Notes: generated from the sequence alone by a model not told the origin. A stretch of DNA of 64,000 nt from Ceratotherium simum simum (GCF_000283155.1 NW_004454163.1:20018718-20082717), one strand, 5' to 3'. Numbered from the stretch's first letter, positions 1 to 12,921 are shown. Program-made: numbers and translations.

Positions 1-680
1 TTCTGCTCTGTACCAGCCTCATTCTGGAATTCAGGTGGATGGAGCAGATCCTACCTGGAACAGTGCTGGCTACCACAGCAGGGGGAAGAAAGAGACTGGC
101 AAAACGTGCCATCTGAAATGTCACTTCGAATCACATTTTCTTTGCCAAACCAAACTCGATGGTCATGCCCAAGTTCAACTGGGTGAAGAAGTACAATTCT
201 ATCAGGTGGTGAGAGGAGGAGGAGGAGTAGATATTGATGAGCCAAACCCCTGCCATATCCATTTCCCAACCAAAGTAGCAATCTCATCCATGTCCCTGAC
301 ATGGGATGAGGGGGTGATTAGGAATTTGGGGGTTTGTGCTATTTGTTTGGGGTTTGTGCTTGGTCCCTAATGTTTTCTACTGAGTTCAAAGAGTAAGCTG
401 GAATAGCTGCAGAACTAAACGTTTCAGTTTCACACGCCCACCTGGCTTTGCAGCATCAGTGCCAAAGGTCCAAAGTCCCCACCACAGGTTAGCAGCCCTT
501 CACCCCCAAAAGACCATGCCAACATAAGATAACACAATGGCCAGCACCGCAGCAAGAGCTTAAAGGGTAACCCGAGTCTAACAGTCGCAATAAGGTATAC
601 TCAAGGCTCGCCCTCATCTACAAATCCAGCTGTACTCATTTACCATATGAAATCATATCATCATCATCATCCTAGCTGTA
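1..680. other. Leading non-coding stretch
   Basis: No gene is seen. The first 300 bases have the texture of an old interspersed repeat, but I could not assign a family. The 111-codon frame here has no splice context and no recognisable domain. A near-copy pair of 'ggggtttgtgct' lies at 329-340 and 349-360. Confidence 0.3.
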
Positions 681-696
681 AGAAATCACAGTGAAG

Positions 697-913
697 GGCC
701 GGCCCCGTGGCTTGGTGGTTAAGTGAGCGCGCTCCACTGCTGGCGACCCGAGTTCGGATCCCGGGCTCCCACCGGCGCGCTGCTTCTCCGGCCATGCTGA
801 GGCCGCGTCCCACATACAGCAACTAGAAGGATGTGCAGCTATGACACACAACTATCTACTGGGGCTTTGGGGGGAAAAAATAAATAAATAAAATCTTTAA
901 AAAAAAAAAAAAA
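697..913 (+). mobile_element. ERE-type tRNA-derived SINE, copy 1
   Basis: The element starts GGCCGGCCCCGTGG, has a tRNA-like head with a B-box-like 'gagttcggatcc', the body block 'agaaggatgtgcagctatga', and an A-rich tail with TAAA repeats and about 16 A. It is flanked by a perfect 16-bp target-site duplication (681-696 and 914-929). This family is typical of perissodactyls. The perfect duplication and intact tail suggest a fairly young insertion. Confidence 0.93.
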
Positions 914-929
914 AGAAATCACAGTGAAG

Positions 930-3450
930 ACAAGCGCTAGAAGACACGATAGGAAAATGTCTCTTTACAAGAATGGAAAAAAGATGTATCTCAGAAACTC
1001 CTGATCAATTACCAACTCAGTTCAATATGGAGCTAAACTAAAACCCCAGCTCTTCCTCACACAGACTGCTGTCCAGCCTAGGGGAATTCGGTACTTGCAT
1101 TATTGAATTGTTTTAACCTAAATGAAGCACTTACAATTTCTATTAAGTTTTATCTTGCTTATTCCATCCCATCAAGGTAACAGTATCTAGCCCTGAGCAC
1201 TACACAGTAAGAACTACACATTAAGAAGGTCATTGACAAACTAGCAAGTACTCGTAGGCGGGAGAGGCAGTAAAGGGTCTGTTAAATGAGTAAGTGGAGG
1301 GGACTGGACATGTTTATTTAGCTTGGAAAGGCCTTGGGAAGGTTGTGTTATCTGTCTGAAAACATCTGAAGAGCTGTCGTGTAGAGTACAGTAGGCATTC
1401 TCCTTAGCTCTGGAGGGCAGAGAAGTAGAGTCAACAGGTGGGATTCAGGAGGAAGCCCTCAGTTACTGAGAGCAGAACCACCCTCTGACAATGTAAGTGT
1501 TCCACGGGCTCAGAAGCACAGTCTTCTGCCATTGGGAGGTGTCAAGCAATACCTGGCTGACACTAGCCATGGAAAGGGTGTTGGAGTGGTTGACCTGTAT
1601 GAGGCTAAGGATTCTAGGTGACTCTAATTACATCAATATTTATCTGGATACATGAAGGCTAGGAATAAGGAAGAATGAAAGCATTCCGTAACATTAACAC
1701 CAGATCCAGAGAACCCCTGAAGGTCTCCTTAGGGGGTATCTATAAGCACAGACAGGAAGATCCTTTTCTGACAGACACCACGGGAAGGACATGATGTAAA
1801 GTCAGAACCTAGTGTGCAATACAGACCTGTCCTGCTATTTCCTACGAACCCGCCTAGATCCCTCACATAACTTACACAGTACATTCTGCCCTTTCATTGC
1901 TCCCACAAAGGTCTTGCTTAGGACTGAGCACACAGTAGGCATTCAATAAACAATCCTCCACCAAACAATATTATCACCTTCTCATCTAAAGTCTTTGGTT
2001 TATGGTAATGAAGCTGATGAGAGGCACAGGTATAATGAGAATTCAGGCCTTTGTGACGTTTACTTTTCACTCATCCAGCAACAGGATTTAAGTGGAAAAT
2101 ATAAGAGAAGCTTCTGGAACGTGTTCTCCACAAGCTACATACTTGCAGAATAGTAGCAAATAAACCTAGAAATGATGCTCAAGAGACCTTAGAGGAAGAG
2201 AAATTTATTCTTCAGTGACATGAAGCACTGCTTGGGATGAAGGGAGACGCTAGTATTCCAACAGAGTAAAACATTAAGTTAGACATCAACCCGAGTCTAC
2301 AGGAAGAAGTGTATGGGTTATAAATTCTTAAGGCCCTTTGCCACACCTAAGACAGCACCTAATAGATGCACACAGTTCATCTAAGCAAACCCCATACACA
2401 TCCATCAAAAATTCAGAGGACAAAGATTCCTCCCTCCCCCAAATCACTCCACAAGCAGGAGCTGGATGAGTCCAAGCCCCAGGTCAAGTTTCTGGCAGCA
2501 GGACTCACGCCCACACTTCTTCAGATCCCTCAGTGTCGGGGACACATCAGGCCTCAATACATACTTTCAATCGATCAGCTAGTCACCCTAAAACAGGGAA
2601 CCCAGGAGAGGCAGCAGTGGAGCACCTCCCTGCAGGAGGAAGTTTCTGCCTGGGATTTTCATGTCTTTCTCAGCACAGACGGAAGTTGAATCTCCCACCA
2701 CAGTGCAAAAATTAGAAGGACTACAAAGTGACCCACTTTTGGGTGTCTTTAAAAGTTTTAAGAGTAGCAATATCTTCAGAATCATCCCCAAAAGTGAGGT
2801 ATTTAAATAAAAAATGCTGATGGGAAGAGTTTTAAAAACGTATCTCATTCATCATAAAAAGTGTATTTTTCCATTCGTTTAAAAAAATGTATGCTCACAA
2901 CAACAAAATCTAAATAGATTATCCAACCAGCTTTACCCAAAGTCATAAAAGGTTGGAATTCAACTTACCACTGACAAATCCCAGAAAAGATTTCTGCAAA
3001 CAAGGGAAAAATGTCATATGAAGGATACTGAGGCATATCAGAAAAAAAGAGATTTTCCACTAAGGTGGTGTTTTAGAAACTCAAAAGCCATTCTAATTAA
3101 ATCTACAAACTTGTTACACCGTTGGCCTACACTGGTGCCTGTGACACTGATGGAAGAAACCATTTACCAAAAACTGATACACTTCAAAACACTTTCTAGA
3201 TGGTTCTTTTAATTTAACTTTTTGTTTTGTAAATTAAAGGGGCAGCCCTTCCCAATACACAAATTACCATACCACTTCCCTAGAAGGTAGGAAGGTGATG
3301 TAAGACAGTAGCTCAGTTTAATTATGATTTATTAAGGGCAAATTATATACCATGTAGTCTTTTTTCACACTTTCATGTTCTACCTTCCCTCAGTCTAACC
3401 CCTAGCGGGCAGATGGGCCTGATATCACGAAATATTTGTGCCAGACACAA
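930..3450. other. Non-coding stretch, mostly unrecognised
   Basis: No coding exon or RNA gene could be supported. The frames of 60-107 codons are short and show no domain or splice signals. A short piece at about 1905-1960 ('cacagtaggcattcaataaac') matches the 3' tail shared by L2 and MIR elements on the plus strand. The rest looks like unique intronic or intergenic DNA. Confidence 0.5.
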
Positions 3451-3454
3451 TCCT

Positions 3455-3570
3455 GGAGATCTTAGTCCAAGCCCCTCATTTTAGAGATAAAAACTGAAGC
3501 CCAGAGAGGTAAAGTCACTTGCTCAAGGTCACACAGCCAGTGAATGGCAGAGTCTTATGCAGCCAGGAAG
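3455..3570 (-). repeat. MIR-like SINE fragment, antisense
   Basis: The block 'agcccagagaggtaaagt' followed by 'ctcaaggtcacacagcc' is the reverse-complement MIR core as usually seen. It is diverged and has no target-site duplication. Confidence 0.7.
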
Positions 3571-4380
3571 GGAGGAGGCTGGAAGGCCCTTTTCTTACAG
3601 GGGATACACATGGCTAGAAGCAAACCCGGCACCTCACTGCTTCTGGAGTCCTGCTGCTTGGGCCAGCTTCAGTTCAGCGCAGCCAGGAGACTGGGCTCGC
3701 CTGGCAATCTCAGTAAAGAAACGTGCATCACAACACAACGGCAGGTGGCGGGAACCAGGCAGCAGAGCACAGGGCTGTGCTCTCCACCCTGCATCCACAC
3801 GTATTCAGTGAAGAAGCACAAACATCACCACATCACCTAGCCCTTGGTGTCTGGGATCAACATTCTAAAATTCTGTGCTTTCAAGGGCTGTTAAATCTGA
3901 ATTAACTCAGCCATGAGACTTGATCTCTTTAAATGGATTTCTACATGAATCATAGACTCTTAGAACTGAAGGGGATGTTATAAAAGTCAAATCCATCTGG
4001 ATAAAAATAAGAAGCATACATATTTGGGCTTGTTTGGGCACAGAAAACAGCTGGAAGGATATAAGACGAAATGTTTTCTGCAGCTACTTCTGGGGAGGGG
4101 ATGAGGAGGGAAAGCAAAGGGACAGGCTCGACTTCATATAATTCCGTACTTTTGTTTTTAAACAAGAGCCGGTTTTACTACCCTCCAATCAGTCCCCTGC
4201 ACAACTCCTCTTCCTGTCCCTTAGGCATCATCATTTCACAGAGTTCCACTGGGGACTGCCACCTTGTCTCCTGCTATACGTTCAAGGGAGGGACAGCTTA
4301 CAGGCATACTTTCATTTCTACCTGAACCCTAATGAATCCACAAATCCCTATTTCCAGCCTGGAATGCCTTCTTGGGTTCT
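3571..4380. other. Non-coding stretch
   Basis: Nothing coding is recognised. At 3948-3990 a short motif ('catagactcttagaactgaa') resembles the antisense 3' end of L3/CR1 or a related SINE, but it is too short to assign. Confidence 0.35.
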
Positions 4381-4389
4381 AGAACTGTA

Positions 4390-5400
4390 TGTCCAAAGGC
4401 TTGCAGGTCAGTACCACCAGCTATTCCGCAGACTCCTCAACCCAACACGCGCCCAGTAAACTCAGCATCCTCCTCTCTTCTTCCCCACACTGGGCTCCCT
4501 CCTTTAAGTGTCCAAGTCAGAATCATGGGAGTCGCCCTCAGTTCTTTCCCTTCACCTACCACACCCAGTGAGTCTGTATGTCTTCCCGGAACCTCTTTGA
4601 AAGCAGGTTTCTCCTCTCATCACCACCACTGCCCCCTCCTGAGTTACCTGAGTTACTGCAGCGACCTCCTGATTACCACCCCTGCTTCTAGTACTTCCCG
4701 CCTCCAACCCACCCCATGGTACATGAGTCTATTTAACAAACAAAGCTGATGAAGTTCTTTCATTCAGTCTTCACTGAGCAAGTACTACATGCCAGGCACC
4801 ATTCTAGGCCCTGAGGTTACAGCTGTCAACCAAACTGACACTGTCCCTATGGACTCTACATTCTAGTGACGAGATCGAATTTATGGCTCCCCATTGCTTC
4901 AGGTAAAATCCAGACATCGTCGGCAGCACACAAGGCCTTCCCTGATCCCAGCCCCAACCACCCCACCTACCTCACTGGTTACCACTTGTTGACCACCCCT
5001 CCCCCGAAACTCCAGACATGTTGGACCACTGCCGGTTCTCTGAATGCACATTGCTTTCTCATGCTTCTGTACACACTGTTCCCACTGCCCAGGACATCCT
5101 TCCCTTTTCTGCCCACGTTACCTTGTCCTCTAAGGCTCTGTTTAAGTGTCACCTCCTCCAGGAAGCCTTCCCTGACATGATTCATCAAAATACCTTTCAT
5201 CAGAATCCCCGTGCAGGCCTCTAGACACAGCACTTTGCACACAGTCCCGTATTTGTGAATTTAATCTCCCCCACAGGATCAGAAACTTCTTTATAAAAAG
5301 GCCCTACTCTATCCCTCATCTCTCCCCCATGCCTGGCGCACTGATGCATAAACATGAAATATTAAGGGATCTGCTTCCTAAGTAACTTAACTATGTTGCT
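4390..5400 (+). repeat. L2 LINE 3' portion, sense, split by another repeat
   Basis: Diagnostic L2 blocks appear in order on the plus strand: 'gggagtcgccctcagttc' (about 4527), 'ctccccattgcttcagg' (about 4886), an 'aaggccttccctgatc' block, and 'caggaagccttccctgac' (about 5160). These are ancient and diverged, so the local frame of 125 codons is not a gene. The run is interrupted at about 4752-4868 by a reverse-oriented fragment. Confidence 0.75.
4752..4868 (-). repeat. L2 3'-end fragment nested inside another L2
   Basis: The sequence 'actgagcaagtactacatgccaggc' in part, then 'gactctacattctagtga', is the reverse complement of the L2 3' terminus. It lies between two sense-strand L2 blocks, so it either inserted into the older copy or was joined to it by rearrangement. 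Confidence 0.65.
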
Positions 5401-6150
5401 AAATCCCAGGATCCTGTGAGGTAGAGAAGAGATGGAAACAGTTACCAGCATTGACAGATGTGAAAAACGAGGCAGCGGAAGCCACAGCACATTACCAAAG
5501 ATAAAGTTATACTGACAACTCTATACCCAACTGTCCCTGCATGCTGCTGCTTCCAGGTACTCTCCAAGATATGGAACACACAGGGCCTGGCCTCTGCCCC
5601 CAAAAGGCTCACAGTCATTATCAAGTATGTGCATCAGATTTTTAAAGTTAATTTTTCAAGCCCAGCTTTCAGGAGCCTGTCTCTGTCTCCTTGGATGCCT
5701 GCCTTGGATGCTGTCTCTTAAAACAAGCTTCTGGTCTTTCCTTGGATGTGATTCAGAGACCCTGGCTTCCTTTTTACTCCAGGTTCATTTGGCTTTCGCC
5801 TTATTGTTCTTCCTAATCCTCTCACCTCCCTCCCACCCACCTTACCTCCACACACAGTGGAAACAGCTCCAACAAATAAATGAGCCAAGGTATCCTACTT
5901 CAGGATTAGCACGCCAGTCTGATATTCCAGGGATAACAAGTTTCCATCACACCATAACCCACCATGAATTCTTCCTGGGAACAGTGTATTGGACCCCACT
6001 GGGTTCCTCCCCAACTTTGTGACCAACCAGGAGAGGGTATCACCTTGAGGCAGTCACAGTCATTCTGGGTCTTGGCCACTTTGTGAAGGGTCTAAATTCC
6101 AAGGATCACGAGTCAAAGAATATGATCCTAAAATTCTATTATCAAGCCTT
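5401..6150. other. Non-coding stretch
   Basis: No exon or RNA gene is recognised. The 131-codon frame at 5627-6022 is low in recognisable features, starts without any promoter context and shows no domain. I see no clear repeat. Confidence 0.4.
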
Positions 6151-6154
6151 CCTG

Positions 6155-6260
6155 GATGTTGGCGGGCTTTGACGTCAGACAGACCTAGTTTTAAATACAG
6201 GCTCTGTGCTTCAGTGACCTCCACACCATCGTTCTATATACAAATCACTCTGAACCTCAC
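6155..6260 (+). repeat. Possible MIR fragment, sense
   Basis: The block 'gacgtcagacagacctag' followed by 'caggctctgtgcttcagtgacc' resembles the MIR core in sense orientation. A possible tail of the same copy ('cttgtaaaattggaataa') lies at about 6724-6830, beyond the ERE. If so, the ERE split it. Confidence 0.4.
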
Positions 6261-6288
6261 GGGTTCACTCTTTTGCAAGCATTTAACG

Positions 6289-6546
6289 TTTTTTTTTTTT
6301 TTTTTTTTTGGTGAGGAAGATTAGCCCTGAGCTAACATCTGTTGCCAATCCTCCTTTTTGCTGAGGAAGATTGGCCTTGGTCTAACATCCTTGCCCATCT
6401 TCCTCTACTTTATATGTGGGACACGTGCCACAGCATGGCTTGATAAGCAGTGCATAGGTCCACAATGGGGATCTGAACTGTGAACCCCGGGCCTCCTGCC
6501 AAAGCAGAGCACATGAACTTAAGCACTATGCCACTGGGCCGGCCCC
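6289..6546 (-). mobile_element. ERE-type SINE, copy 2, reverse orientation
   Basis: It begins with 21 T (6289-6309), continues with 'gaggaagattagccctgagc', and ends in GGGCCGGCCCC at about 6536-6546, the reverse complement of the ERE head. It is more diverged than copy 1 and belongs to the longer subtype with the 'gatgttagctcag' tail block. No clean target-site duplication was found. Confidence 0.9.
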
Positions 6547-6849
6547 TGTGTTGCTTTTTTTTTTTGGCCAAAAAAGACATTCATTTGACTTAAAAATATT
6601 AATTCTTGTTTTCTTTTTTGTACTATAATATTGTTTGCCGATTTAGTTCATTATTTTTCACTGCCACAATTATACATATATGTGAAGTCCCATAAAATTG
6701 TCATAAAATACTGGCCCCATCACTTGTAAAATTGGAATAAACTCCAACACATTGTCACGTGAATCAAATAAGACTATGCAGGAAAAATGCTTGGTTCTAC
6801 TGAAAGTTCAATATATGCTAGTTTCCCTTCCTCTAAAACTCTGATTTGT

Positions 6850-9145
6850 TAAAAAGCCTGAACAGAGCTAGATTAGATTGCATCAGAGAACTCTGTTTTG
6901 GGCCTCTGGAATGTGTTTTTTTATTTTCAAGGGACGTGAGGGAGGTCAGCTCTCAAACCTGGTCACTTGGCATCTTGGTGATCTGCCCAGTTTCTTTGGG
7001 ACAAGGTCCACCCTGAATCCTATCAACTCCTGGATTCCAGCTTCCTCAGCCTAACTTCTAGGCTCCAGGGATGCAAGAAACCAGCAACCTACAGAGGCCC
7101 TGCCCCAGGGGAACACCCACCCAGTTCAGAGCCTCCCTTGCCTGTGATCTAAGATAGCTGGGGGCACACTGACAGTGGTAACTGGAACAAAGAATTATGT
7201 AAACAAGACTGCTGAATCATCATAAAAAGAAAATCCTCTCTGGACCACAATTCCTCAGCTGAAGACCGATACATTACACAGCCGTCAGATTTTCAGGCCT
7301 TGGTGGAAAGCACAGCATGCTGAGCCCGAGTCCTGGTCCAGCACCCGATGTTTCCTGCTGAGGTAGCAAGCAATTAATTAAAGCCACTTGCCTAATCATA
7401 CAGCATAAGCTGCTTAATAGAATTTCAGAGGCTTCCTTGGGTGTTTCAGGGCCTGACCCACAGAGAGGGCACTCCTTAACTGGAATCTGAGCAGAATGCT
7501 CTGGGATGAGGAGTTTGGGTTCAGAAACTAAAGCATCCCTCCTATATGAAGACAGATGAAAGATGACAGGTACATTCTAGTAAACGAGGGGCCACTGCTT
7601 TCAGCATGATTCTAAAGGACAACTTTTCCGTGATTTTTATTTCACAATTTACTAAAACCTTAAGCACTGGGACCAGAAGGGAGCTTAAAAGCATATTCCA
7701 TTACTGACCACTATAAGACTGACAGCCACAGGTCTTGACATCACAAGCTTCCCCAGATAAGAACTAAAATGTGAGAGCAGGTGATCTATTTGCAAAACCA
7801 CCCACAGGCCCAAGTGACTGAAGAAACCAGTCTGAGATATTTTATTGTGACGGATTTATAGTTTGATTTTAAAACTCAGGAAAACTAAAACAACCATTTC
7901 CTAAGTTCTGATATTAAGGTTCTTAAAACCTACATAGAGTAGGTGACAAAACTACTGTTGTATATCAGTTGGTGCTCAAAAAAAAAATACGTATTCTGCA
8001 AAACTAAAAAACAAAATCAACTTACATCACACTGAAAAGTAACTCATGCCCCTTGTTCATACATTGGTGAATTCTAGATTCCACCCTTGGACAAGGAGCA
8101 ACTAGAGTTTCTTTTCCTTATGAAAAATGCTGGAAACCAAACTAAAGTTACCCCTAGGGGCATGTTAACGTAGGTCTGAAGTGACTGTCTCATTGTCATG
8201 GCTATAAAGCATGAAATTCGAGTTCCTGATTAGGTCTTTCACAAGAATATCAACGTCCTGTGGCACAAATTAGTCCTCTGAGTTAAATTCCAGCTTACCT
8301 AAAGGTTAGCACGGCCTATTTGTATTTTATACACTCTAATTTCTATAAGAGCTATGGTCATGGTCAATGTTCAGAAGACAAAGTAAGGATGTCTTGTATA
8401 GGGCACAAGAATATAGTGCTCACTTCAAAACAGTGACTCACAAGCTAGGAGGGATCCTGTGCACAATGAGAGACGTTATCTTAACAGTAACGCACAACTC
8501 AGAATACAAGACACTCCTAGTAGATGTATCATATTCTGGCAACTTATGAGCACGGCAGCATGAGACCTGGGAGGAATGTTTCATTTTCCTCACAAAAATA
8601 AAACCAGATCAGCCCTTGAATGAGGATTGAGTAAAGCCTGTGTCCAAGACTGCAGTGTCCTTGTCCCCCAATCCCTGGAAGCCTGGAGCACATCTCCGCC
8701 ACCATCTGTAACTTCCCATCATAGGGACACACGTGAACAGCTGGGACAGCAAGATGCCAATGAGGCCAAGGACCCTGTGTGAACCCCACAAGGAGAGTTA
8801 GTCCTCCTGGGCTCTGAACATCCGGGACCCTTCCCAGCCACAGCCACAGCTCCACAGCCTCACAAAGCCTTCCCAGCTTATGTAAAAACACAAACTTCCA
8901 CAATTGTGTATATGTATGTATGTAAATGGTACGTGCCTAGAGAATAACAGTGGTTACCTCTGACAAAGAGAGACCGAGAAAGGAGGAATAAGGGGATGGG
9001 GGCTTTCACTTCTTATTCCAGAGATCCCTAAATTGTTTGAATTTTTACCAGATCATATCAATCCTGCGAAATTTCTTAAAGCTTAGCAAAAATGTCAACC
9101 AGAAGAAACATCTGACAATCCATGACCACACAACATTGAGGTCAA
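6850..9145. other. Non-coding stretch
   Basis: No coding exon is supported. A block at about 8935-9075 ('cagtggttacctctgacaaa', then 'ttgaatttttaccag') has the look of an old L1 3' untranslated region but was not assigned. The 119-codon minus-strand frame at 8544-8903 has no recognisable domain. Confidence 0.4.
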
Positions 9146-9159
9146 GAGTCTCCTCTCTG

Positions 9160-9378
9160 GGGCCAGCCACGTGGCTTAGCGGTTAAGTGCGTGCGCTCCG
9201 CTGCTGGCGGCCCGGGTTCGTATCCCGGGCGCGCACTGATGCACCGCTTCTCCAGCCATGCTGAGGCCGCGTCCCACATACAGCAACTAGAAGGATGTGC
9301 AGCTATGACATACAACTATCTACTGGGGCTTTGGGGGGAAAATAAATAAATAAAAATCTTTAAAAAAAAAAAAAAAAG
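9160..9378 (+). mobile_element. ERE-type SINE, copy 3
   Basis: Full-length short-subtype element: GGGCCAGCCACGTGG head, B-box-like 'ggttcgtatcc', 'agaaggatgtgcagctatga' body, and TAAA repeats followed by about 16 A. A perfect 14-bp target-site duplication lies at 9146-9159 and 9379-9392. It is nearly the same in structure as copy 1. Confidence 0.93.
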
Positions 9379-9392
9379 GAGTCTCCTCTCTG

Positions 9393-11225
9393 TACACTAA
9401 ATTTGACTCCTTTAAATTAAAACATTCAAACAGTTAGTGCTCCACCTGCCTTCCTTGATTGGAAAGGTCATCCTAACGCCACCAGCATATTGTGGAGGGG
9501 CAGGTAGAGTTTAAATGGTAATGTCAAGGTGGATCCCAAAGAGCCTTGGCAGAGTCCTCAATCATCTCAGTACCTTGTTTCTTGTCCACAGAAACACATC
9601 CATTTGAGTTCACATTTGTTACCTATTATCTGGAAGCACCATGAGGCTATTTAATACAATATGCTTCACGAGTGAAAATGCAGATTAATAATCCATTAGC
9701 TTGTTCAACAAGCATTTCTAATTGGGACAGGCCATACTGAGGCGGGAGTGACTGGAATTAGTCATAAAGCTTTCCCAACACCAAGGGCTGTGTAAGGCCC
9801 TGGAAGGAAGGGTCAGGGGAGGGTGCTGAAGCTCCCTCCTCTGAAGACCCTGTAAAATCTGATAGATTCTCACCTGTCCACAGCAATTTGACTCGAGCCC
9901 TGCCTGACACTGGCTGTTATGTTTAGACTGAGGTTTACAAGACCAGCACTTGAAAGTCTATGTGCCGTAACACAATAGAGAGGCAGCAGGACAGACTGAA
10001 AAGGCCTGCTGTAGAGCAGACAGGCCTTCATCCCAACTGCAACTCTCCTTCTAGTGGTTTGAACTCACAGACTAACCTGAAAAATGAGTTAGGAAAAAAA
10101 AAAAAAAAACTTTCATTCCAAATTTCTACAGATTAATGTATATAAGGCTTCTAGCTTGGGGAGACGCTCCATAAACGGTAGATGCAGTCACCCCAAGTAA
10201 AAAGCAATCATGTGGCACAATTAGACATCATTTCATCTAAGTACAGTGAACTAAGAGTTACCTTTACTATTATATGATGCCTTTAGCTAAAATATAGCTC
10301 TTCATTAGTAGAGCTCAATATAACTTGAGCAGTGTTCTTACCATCGTCTTCTGATATGACCCACATTAGGGCAAGACTTAAAAGAACTACAAGTGTTTAT
10401 ATTCAACCAGCTACATATGTCGGTAATCCTTGAGTAAAAGATTCCCTTCACCTCACCCTCAATATTTTGAGTTAAGATCTTCCTAATGTTTGTACACCCA
10501 TCACTGCTTCTAACCACCTTCCCCAGCAGTTCATCTACATGCTAATGAAAAAGACCTGACTGCTCCCAAATTAACCAGAGAAGAGTCATTAAATTGCTTT
10601 GCCCGGCTCTCCCAATAAGCAGTGAGTCTTTTCATTCTATTTCTTGTATCAGAGCAGATGCAAAAAGGAAGAGGAAATAGCTAAGTGTGTTCACCTAAGA
10701 CTTGGCAATTGTCTTTTTACCAATCAGGAGAGGAATCTTTCTGAGCAGTTTATAAGAACTAGGAATTTCAAAGCACTAAAGAGAATCAGAAACCACTACA
10801 AACTAAGATCCACAAACACTTCATGAAATATGGAAGATCACAGTATCAAAGATGACTTCAACGTAATTTTAATATGTTTTCAAAGTGACTTCGAGTCCTT
10901 TAATACCAACAGGTCAAGAGGATGAACTAGAAAAGCTCTCAACTTCTTCCCATTCCAGGATCATGAGGAGAAAAATGGCACTTGTTGTGGTCAAGCACAA
11001 TGAGGTTCCAGAGAAGTCCCACGCCTTTCGGGGACCACAGCATAACAGAAGCTTCAGATTATTCCAATTGAAAGTAAAATCTCAATCAACCAGAACTCAA
11101 CTACCCAGAACCAGTCCACTGGACTTCTAGAAGAAATACAGATTAAAAAGAAAATACAATCATATTTAAAATCAACTTCTAGGGGACATTTAGTATCAGC
11201 ATGCATTCAAACACAATCTCCTTTG
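9393..11225. other. Non-coding stretch
   Basis: No gene is recognised. The only low-complexity feature is an A-run at about 10094-10109. The frames at 10644-10826 and 10885-11130 are short and lack splice context. Confidence 0.45.
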
Positions 11226-11227
11226 CC

Positions 11228-11965
11228 TTTTCACCCCCTTTTAAATAGAACTTATTTTTAGAGTAGCTTTAGGATCACAGCAAAATTGAGCAAAAAAATA
11301 GAGTTCCCATATGCCCCCTGCCTCCACACATGCACAGCCTCCTCCACTAACACGAGCCACTCAAGAGTGTTACATTTGATAGTGTGTCAATGTAGGTTCA
11401 TGAATTTTGACACCAAAGTCCATAGTTGGTTAGACAAATGTATAACGACATGATAGTATCCACCATGAGAATATCATACAGAATAGTTTCACTGCCCTAA
11501 AAATCCTCTGTGCTCTGCCTATTCATCCCTCTCTCCCCACTAACCCGATAGCCACTGATCTTTCTACTTTCTCCAGTTTTGCATTTCCACAATGTCATAT
11601 AGTTGGAATCATACAGTAGATAGCCTTTTCAGATTGGCATCTTTCACTTAGCAATATGTATTTGAGGTTCCCCCATGTCTTTTCATGGCTTGGTAACTCA
11701 TTTCTTTTTAGCACTGGATAATAGTCCACTGTCTGGATGTACCACCGTTTATTTATCCTACTGAAGGATATCGTGGTTGCTCCCAAATTTTGGCAAATAT
11801 GAATAAATCTGCTATGCACATTCACATGCAGGTTTTTGTGTGGACATAAGTGTTCAACTCACTTGGGTAGATACCAAGGAGCACGACTGCTGGATCATAT
11901 GGAAAAAGTATGCTCTGTTGAAAAAACGCCCAACACGTTGTTTTCACCTACAGAATACGGTAAAA
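11228..11965 (-). repeat. Old L1 LINE 3' region, antisense
   Basis: The stretch 'ctttaggatcacagcaaaat' through 'tggataatagtccactgtc' and 'gtagataccaaggagcac' is the reverse complement of the 3' end of ORF2 and the 3' UTR of ancient mammalian L1 elements. It is 5'-truncated and inactive. Confidence 0.85.
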
Positions 11966-12104
11966 TTTGCTGTTTCAGGATATTAAGACCCACATTCAAA
12001 GTTACATCTTTAGCTCTACTCACCGAGGTATAAAAGTGGCCCAATACATTCTAAGGAAGAGTTTCCACGTTGCATCTCAGAATACAGCATTTCCATTTTG
12101 ATGA

Positions 12105-12895
12105 CAGAGCCAAAAGCTAGGAGTCAATCTTGAAATCTCTCCCTATCACCTCTCCCATCCCAGCCATCAGCAAGTTCTGTCACTTCCACCCAAGTTCAAG
12201 CCAGTGTCATCTATCACCTAAGCCACAACGATCCCCTGTAACTGATCTCTGCACCTTAACTCCTGTCCTCCTCCAAACCATTTTCCACAATGTAGCCAGA
12301 ATGATTAAGTAAATCTATACTGAACTGTGTCACTCCCCTCTTTAGAATCCAACAATTGATTTCCTTTGAATATAGGATGAAATCCAAAATTCTTACCTCA
12401 CCAAAAGGCCTGGTGTTACCCTGGCCTATTGCCCTATTCTCATCTCAAGCCCCTCCCCTACTATTTACAACACTCCTGCCCTTCTGACCTTTCTTGCAGT
12501 CCTTCCAACATTATAAGCTCTTTCCTGCCTCTGCACCTTTGCACTGGCTTTGCCCTCTGCTTGAGATAGACTTTTCTCCCCAACTCCAACCAAACCCTTT
12601 CTCCTCACTTGTTTCTTCTCATCTTTCACTTTCTCAGAGGTCACCCCTGAACTCAAACCTAAAATAAGTTTCTGTTATTCCTGCGCCATCCTGTTCTGTT
12701 TCACTATAGGACCCACCCAATTGATAATCTTACATTGATCTGTGTAGAGATTCAGTGTTTGTCTCTCCCATGAGACCAGAAGCTATTTGAGGGCAGAAAC
12801 CACGTCTGCTTTGTTTACAAATGCATACTCAGTGCCCGGTATAAACACTTACATAATGGTGGAATTCAAGAACTGATTGAACAAATATGGAACTT
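12105..12895 (+). repeat. L2 LINE 3' portion, sense, nearly complete tail
   Basis: Ordered L2 blocks are seen: 'taggagtcaatcttgaaatc', 'gaactgtgtcactcccctc', 'ctgcacctttgcactggc', 'gaggtcacccctgaactc', and 'ctatttgagggcagaaacc' ending near 'ggaattcaagaactgattg'. This is one of the longest L2 runs in the window. It is ancient and non-coding. Confidence 0.85.
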
Positions 12896-12896
12896 G

Positions 12897-12921
12897 GGTT
12901 TGTTTGTTTGTTTGTTTTTTT
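12897..12921. repeat. (TTTG)n simple repeat
   Basis: About four tandem TTTG units followed by a short T-run, directly after the L2 tail. Confidence 0.8.

Noticed and set aside
697..913. tRNA gene suggested by the B-box-like 'gttcggatcc'
   Set aside because: It is part of an ERE SINE head. The full element, A-tail and target-site duplications are present and no tRNA cloverleaf is intact.
4372..4749. 125-codon plus-strand frame
   Set aside because: It lies in an L2 3' portion, whose sense strand is pyrimidine-rich and often open for short stretches.
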